A DNA stretch of 64,000 bases from the NCBI GenBank assembly GCA_905371715.1, contig CAJPLV010000003.1, positions 13,244 to 77,243 of the forward strand. The letters run 5' to 3'. The position numbers were made by a program, and so were the translations under genes. Each line of letters opens with the position of its first letter. Position 1 is the first letter of the stretch. This document shows, piece after piece, positions 16,384-24,693 of the stretch. The DNA comes from Candidatus Saccharimonadota bacterium (GTDB lineage: Bacteria > Patescibacteriota > Saccharimonadia > Saccharimonadales > Saccharimonadaceae). The notes beneath the pieces are model-generated. The model saw only the letters and a list, made by a program, of their open reading frames with translations, was not told where the DNA came from and did no database searches.

Positions 16384-17000
16384 TACTTAGCACCTCCTAG
16401 TTTAATTTTAATTAAGCCTTTTTTCGGACCTGGTACTGCACCTTTAACGCCAATCAAATTGTCGTCTGCCGAGATATATGCGACCTTTAGGTTTCTTACC
16501 GTTACCTGCTCTGCGCCCATATGACCCGGCATGCGCTTGCCCTTAAAAATTTTCTGTGGGTACATACTGCCGATTGAACCGACTTTACGTGTATTACCCT
16601 TGCCGCCGTGCGTTTTGCGGTGGCGTTTGAAGTTGTGGCGCTTAATCGTTCCAGCAAAACCTTTGCCTTTGCTGATACCGGTCGCGTCCACTATGTCGCC
16701 GAGCTCAAACTCCGCAACATTCCACGTATCGCCGACTTTTACCCCGCCCAGGTCGTCGACACGAAATTCCCGAATCTCTTTCGGGGTTACACTAGCTGGT
16801 TTCACATGACCAGCCACGGCCTTGCTCAGGTTCTTACCCTCACCATAGGCAACCTGGACTGCGTTATAGCCGTCGCGCTCGACAGACTTGACCTGAGTCA
16901 CAGTCACAGGTCCGGCTTGAATCAGTGTCACTGGAGTCGTAACACCGTCTTCGCCGATGATTTGGGTCATACCAATCTTGGTACCGAGAAGTGCTTTCAT
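16383..17000 (-). CDS. rplC: 50S ribosomal protein L3 (uL3)
   Basis: Early-assembly protein of the large subunit, 205 aa. It begins MKALLGTKIGMTQI and includes the loop RKTHGGKGNTRKVGSIGSMYPQKIFKGKRMPGHMG. It is the first gene of the unit ending at rpsH. It has its own promoter (17106-17135) and a leader of about 100 nt, and rpsJ is detached from it, unlike the classical S10 operon. SD AGAGGG precedes the ATG. Confidence 0.97.
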   Translation of the reverse strand: MKALLGTKIGMTQIIGEDGVTTPVTLIQAGPVTVTQVKSVERDGYNAVQVAYGEGKNLSKAVAGHVKPASVTPKEIREFRVDDLGGVKVGDTWNVAEFELGDIVDATGISKGKGFAGTIKRHNFKRHRKTHGGKGNTRKVGSIGSMYPQKIFKGKRMPGHMGAEQVTVRNLKVAYISADDNLIGVKGAVPGPKKGLIKIKLGGAK

Positions 17001-17077
17001 TGCCCTCTTGCTCCCATTTAAAAGCCTCGGCGGCTGGCAGTATCCGGAAAGGACTTACCAATTCGCGCGAGTCAAGT

Positions 17078-17092
17078 TATTATTACGTAATA
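17078..17092 (-). repeat. Inverted repeat in the rplC leader
   Basis: A TTATTACGTAATAA palindrome lies just downstream of the predicted rplC transcription start. It could be a protein-binding site or an RNA hairpin. No known operator is recognised. Confidence 0.4.
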
Positions 17093-17105
17093 AATTACAT
17101 CTACT

Positions 17106-17135
17106 AGCGTAGCATGTTATAGGGGGCTAAGTCAA
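17106..17135 (-). promoter_or_regulatory. Promoter of rplC...rpsH
   Basis: TTGACT (17130-17135), 18-bp spacer, TACGCT (17106-17111) with extended TGC. It sits between the membrane-protein gene and rplC. Confidence 0.7.
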
Positions 17136-17171
17136 GAGGCTTTCTCTACAAGCAGCACGCTAAAAACCAAG

Positions 17172-17492
17172 TTAAATGACGATTCCCGCCGGCAAAAAAT
17201 AACTCACAATTGCGATAATCAGCAGCGTTGCGTACCAAATCTTGCGGTTCATCGGCGATGTTTCCAGCCAATGCACGAGCAGCACGCCTACCGCCAACCC
17301 GACCGGCAGCGCATTGACCATCACCGCGCCCGCGCTGGCTGGCGTACGGAATTTCAGCCACAACGTGCCCAGTATCGCTAAGATCACCAACTTTAACAGA
17401 TACGAACTGTCCGGTTCTTGCAATTTTTCGTTGCCGCGGCGGCTAAATATGCGGTTGCGCGCGTAGGTGCGCTGTTTGTGTTTGCGTGACAT
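17172..17492 (-). CDS. Small three-TM membrane protein between rpsJ and rplC
   Basis: Unrecognised 106-aa protein. It has a basic N-terminus (MSRKHKQRTYARNRIFSRRG) followed by three hydrophobic segments at about residues 31-47, 55-75 and 84-104. A TGC-TATACT extended -10 (17499-17504) ends only 6 nt before the ATG and there is no Shine-Dalgarno, so the mRNA is probably leaderless. It is flanked by the rpsJ terminator upstream and the rplC promoter downstream and therefore forms its own unit within the ribosomal-protein cluster. Confidence 0.7.
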   Translation of the reverse strand: MSRKHKQRTYARNRIFSRRGNEKLQEPDSSYLLKLVILAILGTLWLKFRTPASAGAVMVNALPVGLAVGVLLVHWLETSPMNRKIWYATLLIIAIVSYFLPAGIVI

Positions 17493-17498
17493 ATCATC

Positions 17499-17507
17499 AG
17501 TATAGCA
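17499..17507 (-). promoter_or_regulatory. Extended -10 promoter of the three-TM protein gene
   Basis: TGC-TATACT, with the hexamer at 17499-17504 and a 6-nt gap to the ATG. The -35 is weak. Confidence 0.65.
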
Positions 17508-17591
17508 TATGCGGCATGGCTATCGACTGATTTGCCGCCGGCTCGGGTAAAAATTATCGTAAATATATCATGGAGCGCATATTTTCCCTAC

Positions 17592-17624
17592 AAAAATAGC
17601 CCCGCGTTTGACGGGGCTATTTTT
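17592..17624 (-). terminator. Terminator of rpsJ
   Basis: Perfect 13-bp stem AAAAATAGCCCCG / CGGGGCTATTTTT with a 7-nt loop, 18 nt past the rpsJ stop. It isolates rpsJ from the rplC operon. Confidence 0.9.
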
Positions 17625-17641
17625 GAGATAGAACGCCTAAA

Positions 17642-17965
17642 TTACATGCGGATCTCTGCGTCGACGCCGGCCGGCAGCGACAAGTTCTGCAAGTTATCAA
17701 TCGTTTTCGGACTGGCGTTTGAGATGTCGATCAGGCGCTTGTGCACGCGCATTTCAAACGCTTCGCCGCCCGTTTTGTACACGTGCGGGCTCTTTACCAC
17801 CGTGTAGGTGCTGCGGCGCGTCGGCAGCGGCACAGGACCAGCGACAGCCGCACCGGTGCGGATCGCTGTATCGACGATTTGCTTCGCCGACTGGTCGATA
17901 AGTTTGTGGTCGTATGCCTTGAGGCGGATGCGGATCTTCAGACCCTGGTTGTTGGCGTCTGCCAT
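17642..17965 (-). CDS. rpsJ: 30S ribosomal protein S10 (uS10)
   Basis: 30S head protein, also NusE in antitermination complexes, 107 aa. It contains [38 protein letters not shown] and [23 protein letters not shown]. It is monocistronic here, with its own promoter and a strong terminator, instead of leading the S10 operon. Its leader of about 87 nt has a CTCGGC/GCCGAG stem (about 17989-18028) that might be regulatory. SD AAAGGAG precedes the ATG. Confidence 0.97.
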   Translation of the reverse strand: MADANNQGLKIRIRLKAYDHKLIDQSAKQIVDTAIRTGAAVAGPVPLPTRRSTYTVVKSPHVYKTGGEAFEMRVHKRLIDISNASPKTIDNLQNLSLPAGVDAEIRM

Positions 17966-18058
17966 AATTACTCCTTTGCTCCCGCGTAACCTCGGCTCGA
18001 ATCGGTTTTGTTAGCGTCTGGCCGAGTTATCGCAGAGCGATTTATGATTTACTGGTCA

Positions 18059-18087
18059 ATCATACCACAAAATATATCACTGCGCAA
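18059..18087 (-). promoter_or_regulatory. Promoter of rpsJ
   Basis: TTGCGC (18082-18087), 17-bp spacer, TATGAT (18059-18064). Confidence 0.65.
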
Positions 18088-18146
18088 TCAGCTAAAAATA
18101 TCAGGGTACAGCCGGTATGCCACAAGACGGCAATTGCGTCAACCAA

Positions 18147-18174
18147 AATACCCCGCCTACACAAGCGGGGTATT
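18147..18174 (-). terminator. Terminator of tuf
   Basis: 10-bp stem AATACCCCGC / GCGGGGTATT with an 8-nt loop followed by TTGGTT, 20 nt past the tuf stop. Confidence 0.8.
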
Positions 18175-18194
18175 GTTGCAAAAGCAGCGATCAG

Positions 18195-19379
<1,185 letters not shown>

Positions 19380-19479
19380 AAAGGTATTTCTCCTAACTTA
19401 ATATTGATGATATTCACGACGCGAGCTGCCGCCGAGATACTAAAGCACCTCAGACAAAACACGTCGCGCGTTACCTATA

Positions 19480-19508
19480 ATTATAGTGGAAGACGGCGAT
19501 TATGTAAA
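19480..19508 (-). promoter_or_regulatory. Strong promoter of tuf
   Basis: TTTACA (19503-19508), 17-bp spacer, TATAAT (19480-19485): among the closest to the sigma-70 consensus in the window. Confidence 0.85.
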
Positions 19509-19533
19509 CACTGCTGGTTTGTCTTACTGCAGC

Positions 19534-19990
19534 CTATCTCTTAATATATTTTGTTGAACGACCACTACCTACTTGCCTTATCTTTTCATTGTCCTGTAGT
19601 TCTTTTAAAGCTCGTTCTATTGTCCTTTGTGATATATCCGGACAAATAATCATAATATCTTTTTTGGAAAGTGGCTCTAATGATTTTTAAATAACAGAAA
19701 ATACTCTTTCCGGTGAAGTTAATTTTTCTTTTCCAATAAGATTAAATCTGTCATCACATTCTTTATATGCCTTTAGTAAAATTACAAGCATATACTTTAC
19801 AAACGGAAGTTCATTATTCTCTCCAGTATGCCACTTTTCACTGGAGTTCTGTAATTCTTCATAATAAGAATTTTTACTTTCTTCAATGAGCATCTCTATA
19901 CTGATATACCTTCCAACGAAGTAACCGAACTTATAAAGTAAAAGAAGCGTCAGTATCCTACTCATTCTTCCATTACCATATACTGCTCAT
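19534..19990 (-). pseudogene. Fic/DOC-family protein, decayed
   Basis: Fic proteins transfer AMP or similar groups to target proteins using HPFx[D/E]GNGRxxR. The frame contains GNGRMSR (about 19957-19983; Tyr in place of the preceding Asp), then the helical LTLLLLYKFGYFVGRYISIE and the typical SYYEELQNSSEKWHTGENN...PFVKYML. The HPF part is lost behind stop codons. A TAA at 19687-19689 interrupts the frame. Reading on for 50 codons gives a winged-helix tail (SKKDIMIICPDISQRTIERALKELQ) ending at TAG 19534. The DNA is much more AT-rich than its surroundings, which suggests acquisition from elsewhere. The catalytic His is missing, so it is inactive. Confidence 0.75.
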
Positions 19991-20178
19991 TATTTGAGCA
20001 AACGAGTCCAGTACTCTTATGCATCCCTGGGATTCATTTACAAGAGGCCTGCAGCATTCCGTCTATGCGCTGTGTTCCATCCGAAAACTTCGGGAGTACA
20101 GTAATAGCCGGAATGTTCTGAGCGGCATATGAGCAGCGTGAACCAAAATGAGCTGTTTAGAAACAATTAAAGATCAAT

Positions 20179-20604
20179 CTAATCTTTTCTGTCGCTTGGG
20201 CTCACGTATCTCGGCATTTCTGGAGCTGCGGTACCTCGTTGGATAAAACCATAGGCAAAACGCTCTTTACGGCGAGGTTCGGTACGCCTGAATTCGGCAA
20301 ATAGTTCTCGAAAGGCGCGAATCTCTTCCGCGCTTCTGGGGCGTTCGAGCGGATCGATACGCCTTTCAGTGGTCGATAGAGGTGCGCTTGTGCTTGCTGC
20401 TACGGTCATGATGTCTATACTATCTTTGGCAGGTCTTCGGTGTGCATGTTTCTCTTGCAAACCATCTTGTCTTATGGCAAGTTCTGTCTGACAACACGGA
20501 CATATGAAACTGCAGGCTCTTGCTCCGAGTTCACGTGCTGCATCATCAGGATCTCGATCCTGTTCGGCAGCGATATCGTGATGATGGTGTATAGACTCGG
20601 ACAT
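20179..20604 (-). CDS. Hypothetical 141-aa protein with a CPCC motif
   Basis: I do not recognise this protein. Residues 33-39 (FICPCCQTE) resemble one knuckle of a zinc ribbon, but no second CxxC follows. The N-terminus is His-rich (MSESIHHHHD) and the C-terminal half is charged (AFRELFAEFRRTEPRRKERFAYG). A possible promoter (TTGTTT, 17 bp, TACAAT at about 20620) ends about 20 nt before the ATG. It lies between the dead fic gene and an IS element, so it may be a mobile cargo gene or itself degraded. The region 19990-20178 holds only unreadable fragments. Confidence 0.45.
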   Translation of the reverse strand: MSESIHHHHDIAAEQDRDPDDAARELGARACSFICPCCQTELAIRQDGLQEKHAHRRPAKDSIDIMTVAASTSAPLSTTERRIDPLERPRSAEEIRAFRELFAEFRRTEPRRKERFAYGFIQRGTAAPEMPRYVSPSDRKD

Positions 20605-20667
20605 AAAGCGTACTCTATGTTCCTATTGTAAGGAAGATTGTACTATAAAACAATACCCTGAGATATC

Positions 20668-21572
20668 GGGTCCATTAACCTAAACCAGAACATCCCGTAA
20701 ACTTAGGAGTGAATAGCAACTAAGTGAAAGGAGATGTTCCTAATGCCTACCATACCAAAGTTTGCCAGTAATAAGAAATACTGGCAGATCCTTAACAAAC
20801 TAGTCTTCGGCGATGAGGTATCTTGTCCTCGCTGCCATAAGGGTCTTCATGAAAACTATTGCAACAAATATCTGTGGTGTAAACTGTGCCACAAGAAATA
20901 CCGGCCTACCAGCTACTGCGCTAGTTGGTTATACGGCATGAAGCTAAGTCCCCGGCAGCTGTTCATCCTGCTCTACTGTTGGCAAACAAAACGCTCAACG
21001 GAAACGTCATACCTATTAGCAGGCGTAAGCTATACTACTGTTCGGCGCTGGTTTGCCCGATTCCGCAAGCAACTGCCTGACAGCAGCAAGCTCACCGCCA
21101 TGCTGGAGGGTGTGGTGCAAGTAGATGAAAGCTACTTTGGCAAGAGGCGATCCAAACAGCCTCAGCACATCGTAGTTGGTGCTAAAGATACTACGACTGG
21201 ACGCATTGCCCTACGCATTACCGACAGCCGGGATAGACAACCGCTTGAACAATTTGTTCAGGACTACATCGTAGCAGGCAGCCTAGTGGCGAGTGACAAA
21301 TGGTGGGCGTATGACGAGCTAGAACTACTTGGCTACGCTCATGAGAGTTGGAATCATAGCAAAGGGTGCTTTGCCGGTACCAACCAAGGAGAGAATATCT
21401 GGAGCGTGACGAAGTGGCATGCTCGGAAGCTGTTCGGCGGAAGAATCCTGACGAGACAGCTAGACTCTCTTTGCCTAGAATGGATGGCAAGAGCTAACCA
21501 GCCAGAACTGTTCGCCAGCCCAATAGCATTCCTGCGGTTTACTATGACTTTACGGGTTAGTTGGGTGAACCC
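20668..21572 (+). mobile_element. IS1595-like insertion sequence
   Basis: The element carries a transposase with an ISXO2-type domain. Candidate terminal inverted repeats are GGGTCCATTAACCTAAACC (20668-20686) and, on the other strand, GGGTTCACCCAACTAACCC (21554-21572), matching at 13 of 19 positions. No 8-bp target duplication is seen (flanks differ), which may mean an old insertion or later rearrangement. The right end abuts the 3' end of glnQ. Confidence 0.7.
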
Positions 21573-21654
21573 TAAGGATTTTCTTTACTATTTTTACGCT
21601 AATTCGTCAGCGCCTCGAAAAACGAGCGGACTTTGGCGTGGCGCGAGTGCTTGA
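20743..21654 (+). CDS. IS1595-family transposase with host-encoded C-terminus
   Basis: The start at 20743 (MPTIPKFASNKKYW) has AAAGGAG 9 nt upstream; the ATG at 20734 abuts the SD and is unlikely. The 303-aa product has an N-terminal zinc ribbon (C28, C31, C46, C49), a helix-turn-helix-like SYTTVRRWFARF and a DDE-type core. The core shows D128 (QVDESYFGKRR), D185 (ASDKWWAYDE) and E217/N218 (QGENIWSVTKWHARK). The frame has no stop inside the element: codons from about residue 277 onward lie in the right repeat and then in glnQ antisense, ending at TGA 21654. The C-terminus is therefore a fusion created by the insertion site. Confidence 0.85.
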   Translation: MPTIPKFASNKKYWQILNKLVFGDEVSCPRCHKGLHENYCNKYLWCKLCHKKYRPTSYCASWLYGMKLSPRQLFILLYCWQTKRSTETSYLLAGVSYTTVRRWFARFRKQLPDSSKLTAMLEGVVQVDESYFGKRRSKQPQHIVVGAKDTTTGRIALRITDSRDRQPLEQFVQDYIVAGSLVASDKWWAYDELELLGYAHESWNHSKGCFAGTNQGENIWSVTKWHARKLFGGRILTRQLDSLCLEWMARANQPELFASPIAFLRFTMTLRVSWVNPKDFLYYFYANSSAPRKTSGLWRGASA

Positions 21655-22324
21655 TGACTTTTTCGGGCGTGCCGTCTTCGATGATCTTGCCGCCATCCAG
21701 AAAGATAATGCGCGAAGCGACATCGCGCGCAAACGACATTTCGTGCGTGACGATCACCATAGTAATACCGGTACTGGCGAGCTTGCGAATAACCGCTAGC
21801 ACTTCATCGACCATTTCCGGGTCGAGGGCGCTAGTTGGCTCATCAAAGAGTAAGACCTTTGGCTGCATCGCCATGGCGCGCGCGATCGCAACGCGCTGCT
21901 TCTGTCCGCCCGATAAATGGCTGGGGAATTCGTTAGCTTTTTCGCGCAAGCCGACTTTTTCGAGCGCTTCAAGCGCGGTTTGGCGCGCTTTGCGCCGCGA
22001 CAGCTTACGCACTTTCGTAAGCGCTAGCATGATGTTATCAATGACATTCATATTCGGGAACAAGTTGAACTGCTGAAACACCATACCGATGTCGGCGCGT
22101 ACTTGGTTGAGATTTGTATGCGGGTCGGTCATATCGATGCCGTTCACCCACACGCGCCCGCTAGTCGGTGTTTCGGTCATGTTAATACAGCGCAGCAAAG
22201 TGCTTTTGCCACCGCCGCTTGAACCAAGAATTACAACAACTTCGCCTTGATCGATTTGCAAATCAATCCCTTTCAGCACGTGGTTTTTACCGTATTTTTT
22301 GTGCAAGTTTTCGATACTAATCAC
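21599..22324 (-). CDS. Polar amino acid ABC transporter, ATP-binding protein
   Basis: ATPase of a GlnQ/HisP-type importer, 241 aa. Visible motifs are Walker A GSSGGGKST (34-42), the Q-loop region VFQQFNLFPNMNVIDNI, the signature LSGGQKQRVAIARAM, Walker B VLLFDEPTSALDPE and the H-loop VTHEMSFARDVA. It overlaps the permease gene by 8 nt. Its last 19 codons are overlapped antisense by the transposase ORF. Substrate is inferred only from the binding-protein class. Confidence 0.95.
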   Translation of the reverse strand: MISIENLHKKYGKNHVLKGIDLQIDQGEVVVILGSSGGGKSTLLRCINMTETPTSGRVWVNGIDMTDPHTNLNQVRADIGMVFQQFNLFPNMNVIDNIMLALTKVRKLSRRKARQTALEALEKVGLREKANEFPSHLSGGQKQRVAIARAMAMQPKVLLFDEPTSALDPEMVDEVLAVIRKLASTGITMVIVTHEMSFARDVASRIIFLDGGKIIEDGTPEKVIKHSRHAKVRSFFEALTN

Positions 22325-23018
22325 TTTCTTTTAGTCTCCTTTCGACGCGGCGCATAAGGCGCGTGAATATAGTCGTAAGCCCCAGATACAGCAGCGCAGC
22401 GGCAAAGAGCGACTCAAACGCCGTGGCGGTTTGGAAGCGGATGTTATCGGCGCCGCGCATGAGGTCGTTCATGCCGATCCAGCCGACGATCGACGTTTCT
22501 TTCAGCAAGGTGATAAATTCGCTGATGAGCGCCGGCAATGAAGTCTTCAGCGCTTGCGGCAGGACGACGTAGCGCATCGTTTGCCAGCGGCTAAGCCCCA
22601 GCGATCGCGCCGCCTCAACTTGCCCGCTATCGACACCCTCTATACCGCCGCGAATAATCTCTGCGATATACGCACCGCTATTAATGCCAAAGGCTAGGCT
22701 TGCGATCCATAGCTTTGATACGCTGCGGTACGATCCGAACACGACGTAGTACATAATCAATAGCTGCACAAGCGACGGCGTACCGCGAATGATAACGGTG
22801 TAGATATTTGCCAACCACGCAACCGGACGCCAGCGCTGCAACCGCGATGGTTTACGGTGTTTGAACGGCTGCCACTGCGATTGCTGCATGAGCGCGATTA
22901 TTAGCCCGATAGCGATACCAATGATCGTTGAAAATACTGTAAGGAGCAGCGTGACCTCTAGCCCGCGCGTCAGATATAAATAGCGCTCGCCGCCAAAGAG
23001 AATCTCAAATGTATTCAT
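22317..23018 (-). CDS. Polar amino acid ABC transporter, permease
   Basis: Membrane subunit of the HisM/GlnP type, 233 aa, with about five TM segments. It has the conserved EAA loop EAARSLGLSRWQTMRYVVLPQAL, which docks the ATPase, and the IIRGTPSLVQLLIMYY segment typical of polar amino acid permeases. A basic insertion (SQWQPFKHRKPSRLQRWR) lies between the first two TM segments. It overlaps its neighbours by 8 and 4 nt; one permease gene implies a homodimer. Confidence 0.93.
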   Translation of the reverse strand: MNTFEILFGGERYLYLTRGLEVTLLLTVFSTIIGIAIGLIIALMQQSQWQPFKHRKPSRLQRWRPVAWLANIYTVIIRGTPSLVQLLIMYYVVFGSYRSVSKLWIASLAFGINSGAYIAEIIRGGIEGVDSGQVEAARSLGLSRWQTMRYVVLPQALKTSLPALISEFITLLKETSIVGWIGMNDLMRGADNIRFQTATAFESLFAAALLYLGLTTIFTRLMRRVERRLKESD

Positions 23019-23836
23019 GGCGCGGCCGCTCCGAAATGTTTTTTGACGAGCGCGTCGTAGCGCCCGTCTTTCTTCATGGCCTTAATGCTGTCGTTCACTT
23101 GCTTGAGCAGCTCGGTGTTGCCTTTTTTGATGGCGATAGCGTAATCTTCTTTCGTTAGGTCGCGCGCCAGCATGGTGAGACTCGGGTTCGTCGCTAAATA
23201 TTGCGTCGCTGGACCGTTGTCCATGATTGCCGCGTCGATACGCCGCGCATTCAGCTCTTGCATAACGTTCGACGTCGCGGGCAACTGCACGACCGACGCG
23301 CCGGTGATTTTATGCGCCAGCGTGTCGCCCGTCGTGCCGAGCTGCACGCCGATACGCTTGCCTTTTAGATCATCGACCGACTCGACCGTTGAGCCGGTTT
23401 TCGGTACGACAACTCTTTGCGCCGCCGAATAGTAGGTGGTAGAAAAGGCGGCGTTTTTGGCGCGCTCCGGCGTGACAGTCATGCCGGCGGCAATTAAATC
23501 AATCCGCCCTGCCTGTAGCGCCGGCAGCAAGCCATCAAACGATATTTCCTCAATCTGCAGCGAGCGGTTTGTATCTTTAGCGATTTCACGCACCAAATCG
23601 ACATCAAATCCAACAACATTTTGCCCGTTTTTGTACTCAAACGGCTTGAAACCGGGGTCGGTGCCCATAATTAGCGTTTTCTCAAGTCCGCTACCCGATG
23701 AGCTGGTGTGCTGGGCGCTGCCTGGATTGATTTCAGTGTCCCAGTACATATAGCCGATCGCCGCGACCACGAGCGCGCCAAGCGTTAACCATTTTATCCG
23801 TGCAACTACTTTTTTCTGCTTTGCTGCCCACCGCAT
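23015..23836 (-). CDS. Amino acid ABC transporter, substrate-binding protein (membrane-anchored)
   Basis: Extracellular binding protein of SBP family 3, 273 aa. Residues about 15-32 form an uncleaved-looking TM anchor (WLTLGALVVAAIGYMYW) with no lipobox Cys. The domain has TDPGFKPFEYKNGQNVVGFDVDLVREIA, ISFDGLLPALQAGRIDLIAAGMTVTPERAK and KRIGVQLGTTGD, typical of Arg/Gln/His-type binders. It is the first gene of the three-gene operon. A TATACT box ends 8 nt before the ATG, so the mRNA is probably leaderless. It likely scavenges amino acids for an organism that makes few. Confidence 0.92.
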   Translation of the reverse strand: MRWAAKQKKVVARIKWLTLGALVVAAIGYMYWDTEINPGSAQHTSSSGSGLEKTLIMGTDPGFKPFEYKNGQNVVGFDVDLVREIAKDTNRSLQIEEISFDGLLPALQAGRIDLIAAGMTVTPERAKNAAFSTTYYSAAQRVVVPKTGSTVESVDDLKGKRIGVQLGTTGDTLAHKITGASVVQLPATSNVMQELNARRIDAAIMDNGPATQYLATNPSLTMLARDLTKEDYAIAIKKGNTELLKQVNDSIKAMKKDGRYDALVKKHFGAAAP

Positions 23837-23844
23837 ATAAATTT

Positions 23845-23850
23845 AGTATA
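23845..23850 (-). promoter_or_regulatory. -10 box of the amino acid transporter operon
   Basis: TATACT, 8 nt before the ATG at 23836; the -35 is not convincing. Confidence 0.5.
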
Positions 23851-23969
23851 AGCGGATAGACGGATTAGCGCAAGTATTAGTTCTCTAGCCAATGTTAATA
23901 GTATTGTTGAGAGCTGGGCATAATTTAGCAAGCAGCGACGCAATAGCCGAATCATTCTGAATAAACTAC

Positions 23970-23998
23970 TTGAACAATGCTTGGAAAAGAGGGATAAT
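23970..23998 (+). promoter_or_regulatory. Promoter of the CYTH gene at 24043
   Basis: TTGAAC (23970-23975), 17-bp spacer, GATAAT (23993-23998), 45 nt before the ATG. Confidence 0.65.
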
Positions 23999-24042
23999 AA
24001 ATATAACTTTTGACACTACATCCCTTTAAGAAAGGCCTTGCA

Positions 24043-24609
24043 ATGACCAAACCCCTCATTGAAGTTGAACGCAAACGCATATTTACCGGTAGCGTTGATA
24101 CGTTTATCGCAATGCTAAAAGCGCACGGCTTCGCACAGACTAGCCAATTGCACGAAAATGATACTTATTATTCCCGCCCCGATGTTAATTTCATGCAGAC
24201 TGTTGAATGCTTGCGCGTACGTGAGCGCGACGGATTTACTGAGGTGACATACAAGCCGGCAACATCGCAGGCAACAAGTACAAACGATGGCGCGATAATG
24301 AAGCCAGAGACAAATTTATCAATCGCGCCAAACAGCGCGGCAACCGCCAAACAATTGCTCGCAAACCTTGGCATGATAGAACTAGTGACGGTTACTAAAT
24401 TCCGACGTACATTTACCTCGGCGGCATACCCTAATACTGTAGTTGCGATTGATGAAATCATGGATGTCGGAACATTCATTGAAACAGAGGTAACGCTTGC
24501 GGATAAAGCAGCAGCGCTTCAAACTGTTGACAAGTTAGAACGACTACTTGATATAGACACGCTTCCTCTTGCAACGAAGCCGTATCGCGATATGTGTATG
24601 AAGGCGTAG
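24043..24609 (+). CDS. CYTH-domain protein (CyaB/ThTPase-like), first copy
   Basis: CYTH enzymes bind triphosphates inside a beta tunnel and include CyaB adenylate cyclases, thiamine triphosphatases and tripolyphosphatases. The 188-aa product from 24043 shows the N-terminal ExExK motif (E7, E9, K11) and alternating charged strands (CLRVRERDG, EVTYKPA, VAIDEI, FIETEV). SD AAAGG lies 8 nt before the ATG; the earlier ATG at 24010 has none. Tripolyphosphatase activity is a common role for stand-alone members but is not shown here. Confidence 0.85.
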   Translation: MTKPLIEVERKRIFTGSVDTFIAMLKAHGFAQTSQLHENDTYYSRPDVNFMQTVECLRVRERDGFTEVTYKPATSQATSTNDGAIMKPETNLSIAPNSAATAKQLLANLGMIELVTVTKFRRTFTSAAYPNTVVAIDEIMDVGTFIETEVTLADKAAALQTVDKLERLLDIDTLPLATKPYRDMCMKA

Positions 24610-24635
24610 CACGCGCTTAGAACGGATGTAGCTGA

Positions 24636-24668
24636 AAAACCGAGGGCGCATGATAATCTCTCGGTTTT
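24636..24668. terminator. Bidirectional terminator between the CYTH gene and fusA
   Basis: Stem AAAACCGAG / CTCGGTTTT with a 15-nt loop lies between two convergent genes. A/T runs at both ends suit termination in either direction. Confidence 0.75.
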
Positions 24669-24693
24669 GCGTATTGCTGCAGAAAATGAGCGG

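Noticed and set aside
20660..21580. Target-site duplication around the IS
   Set aside because: Flanking octamers (GAGATATC and TAAGGATT) do not match.
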